Program-made: the position numbers and the translations under genes
Part shown: positions 4,587 through 5,062 of the stretch, in pieces
Layout of the letters: each line of letters opens with the position of its first letter
Position numbering within the stretch: position 1 is the stretch's first letter
Notes under the pieces: generated by a model
What the model was told of the DNA's origin: nothing
What the model saw: the letters and a program-made list of their open reading frames with translations, nothing else
The model's database searches: none
Assembly: GCA_030593225.1 (NCBI GenBank)
Contig: JAUVHP010000066.1
Location: 1 to 5,062 of the forward strand
Source: an archaeon
GTDB lineage: Archaea > Nanobdellota > Nanobdellia > Pacearchaeales > GW2011-AR1
Length of the DNA stretch: 5,062 bases
Reading direction: 5' to 3'

Positions 4587-4596
4587 TAATGAACCG
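4587..4596 (+). repeat. Right copy of 10-nt direct repeat TAATGAACCG
   Basis: This is the exact partner of 3241-3250, just upstream of the rpoL TATA box. If the two copies are a target-site duplication, removing 3251-4596 would rejoin the aMBF1-like gene directly to the rpoL promoter. Confidence 0.45.
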
Positions 4597-4603
4597 AAGA
4601 ATT

Positions 4604-4609
4604 TTTAAA
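4604..4609 (+). promoter_or_regulatory. TATA box of rpoL
   Basis: TTTAAA within ATTTTTAAATG is centred 24.5 nt before the ATG at 4631, with no Shine-Dalgarno site between (the spacer reads ACTGATTTCTTAAT before the ATG). A leaderless rpoL message is predicted. Confidence 0.55.
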
Positions 4610-4630
4610 TGAAATTACTGATTTCTTAAT

Positions 4631-4894
4631 ATGGATTTGAAAATTTTAAGTGAATCAAAAAACGAGATTCAAGTAGATTTTGATAATGTAACTATCCCTG
4701 AACTTTTGAGAGTTTATTTGAATAAAGATTCTGCTGTGGATTTTGTGGCTTGGAAACAAGAGCATCCTACAAAAAATCCTGTTCTTTTGATTAAAACAAG
4801 TGGTAAAAATCCTAAGAAAGCGATAAACGATGCGATTAGTTCTATAATTAAGGAGCTTGATGTTTTTTCTAGTGAAGTAAAAGATTTGAATTGA
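4631..4894 (+). CDS. rpoL: DNA-directed RNA polymerase subunit Rpo11 (RpoL), 87 aa
   Basis: Rpo11 pairs with Rpo3 to form the archaeal counterpart of the bacterial alpha dimer, the platform on which RNA polymerase assembles (homologue of eukaryotic RPB11 and AC19). The order matches the family: an N-terminal strand pair (LKILSESKNEIQVDF), a helix (TIPELLRVYLNKD, 21-33), a strand (AVDFVAWKQEHP, 35-46), NPVLLIKTSG at 49-58 (the family's N-P-x-L-x-x-x-T-x-G signature) and a long C-terminal helix (PKKAINDAISSIIKELDVF, 61-79). The length is normal for archaea (about 90). The usual H-T-L-x-N before the first helix has become V-T-I-P-E, so this is a divergent member. It is preceded by its own TATA box and followed by an AT-only inverted repeat. 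Confidence 0.88.
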   Translation: MDLKILSESKNEIQVDFDNVTIPELLRVYLNKDSAVDFVAWKQEHPTKNPVLLIKTSGKNPKKAINDAISSIIKELDVFSSEVKDLN

Positions 4895-4906
4895 ATCTCA
4901 ATTTTT

Positions 4907-4938
4907 TAAATTTAATATTATAAATTTTATTAAATTTA
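4907..4938. terminator. AT-only 11-bp inverted repeat after rpoL
   Basis: TAAATTTAATA (4907-4917) is perfectly complementary to TATTAAATTTA (4928-4938) around a 10-nt loop, 12 nt after the rpoL stop, and follows a T6 run (4902-4907). It may mark the end of the rpoL transcript. It contains no G-C pair, so a stable RNA hairpin is doubtful, and the T run alone could be the archaeal signal. Confidence 0.3.
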
Positions 4939-4952
4939 GTTTTGTGGAAATA

Positions 4953-4958
4953 TTTAAA
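4953..4958 (+). promoter_or_regulatory. TATA box of the AbrB-type regulator
   Basis: TTTAAA within AAATATTTAAATAAG is centred 26.5 nt before the ATG at 4982. No Shine-Dalgarno site follows, so a leaderless transcript is predicted. Confidence 0.6.
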
Positions 4959-4965
4959 TAAGAAG

Positions 4966-4979
4966 TAAGATTAATCTTA
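4966..4979. promoter_or_regulatory. Palindromic candidate operator of the AbrB-type gene
   Basis: TAAGATTAATCTTA is a perfect 14-nt palindrome between the TATA box and the ATG (2 nt before it), covering the expected transcription start. AbrB-type proteins commonly bind and repress their own promoters, so self-regulation at this site is a reasonable inference. Confidence 0.45.
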
Positions 4980-4981
4980 TT

Positions 4982-5062
4982 ATGATTAGTATTACAAAAA
5001 TGAGTTCGCGAGGACAGGTTGTTATACCTCTTGATATGAGGGAAGGAATTAATGAGGGAGAT
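4982..5062 (+). CDS. SpoVT/AbrB-type DNA-binding protein, N-terminus (partial)
   Basis: The first 27 codons run off the right edge. MISITKMSSRGQVVIPLDMREGINEGD is the classic swapped-hairpin AbrB start (T-K-x-S-x-K/R-G-Q-V-V-I-P, then the short helix and the E-G-D turn). Such domains bind DNA as dimers. Many are antitoxins of small toxin-antitoxin pairs and others are stand-alone regulators, but the rest of the gene and its neighbour are outside the window. The start is supported by a TATA box 26.5 nt upstream, and the palindrome at 4966-4979 suggests self-control. Confidence 0.85.
   Translation, partial: MISITKMSSRGQVVIPLDMREGINEGD

Noticed and set aside
1..5062. tRNA, rRNA or other structured RNA genes.
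   Set aside because: No GC-rich cloverleaf, T-loop or rRNA-like segments are visible, and the gene-free stretches are all under about 120 nt.

Overview
This AT-rich window (A+T dominant even inside genes) is archaeal. It encodes an archaeal RNA polymerase subunit (Rpo11/RpoL), a zinc-ribbon plus helix-turn-helix protein of the aMBF1 type, an AbrB-type regulator and a DUF5678/retropepsin-like pair, and it carries archaeal TATA boxes about 24-28 nt before start codons. The small genes, very low GC and divergent sequences suggest a DPANN-type lineage (Pacearchaeota/Woesearchaeota-like); this is an inference from style, not a phylogeny.

Layout: (1) 1-2084, a plus-strand run: the tail of an unknown gene, a membrane-bound family 2 glycosyltransferase whose ATG directly follows the previous stop codon, a 99-nt spacer of imperfect repeats with a possible 21-codon micro-ORF, and a membrane-anchored thioredoxin-fold-like protein with no CxxC. 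These downstream operon genes have good Shine-Dalgarno sites. (2) 2081-2431, a minus-strand hypothetical gene overlapping the previous gene tail-to-tail by 4 nt and divergent from the next. (3) 2545-3243, an aMBF1-like regulator with a long C-terminal extension. (4) 3244-4600, a compact block: a DUF5678-like small protein and a retropepsin-like aspartic protease in a stop-start-coupled pair, then two small membrane proteins. (5) 4631-4894, rpoL. (6) 4982-end, the start of a SpoVT/AbrB-type regulator with a 14-nt perfect palindrome between its TATA box and ATG.

The most interesting signal is in block 4. A 14-nt element (consensus TTTGTGTAAAAAGT) occurs five times, each time in a spacer of this block and not inside any coding region of the window. 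The outermost copies face each other as inverted repeats (12 of 14 matching), and just outside them lies the exact 10-nt direct repeat TAATGAACCG, one copy containing the aMBF1 stop codon and the other just before the rpoL promoter. Two readings compete: a small inserted cargo island between aMBF1 and rpoL, or a shared upstream operator controlling the block and rpoL. No transposase or integrase is visible.

A second pattern: genes that appear to start transcription units have a TTTAAA/TTTATA-type box centred 23.5-27.5 nt before the ATG and no convincing Shine-Dalgarno site (predicted leaderless mRNAs), while internal operon genes use GGAG/GAGGTG sites. This was used to choose several starts over longer TTG/GTG alternatives.
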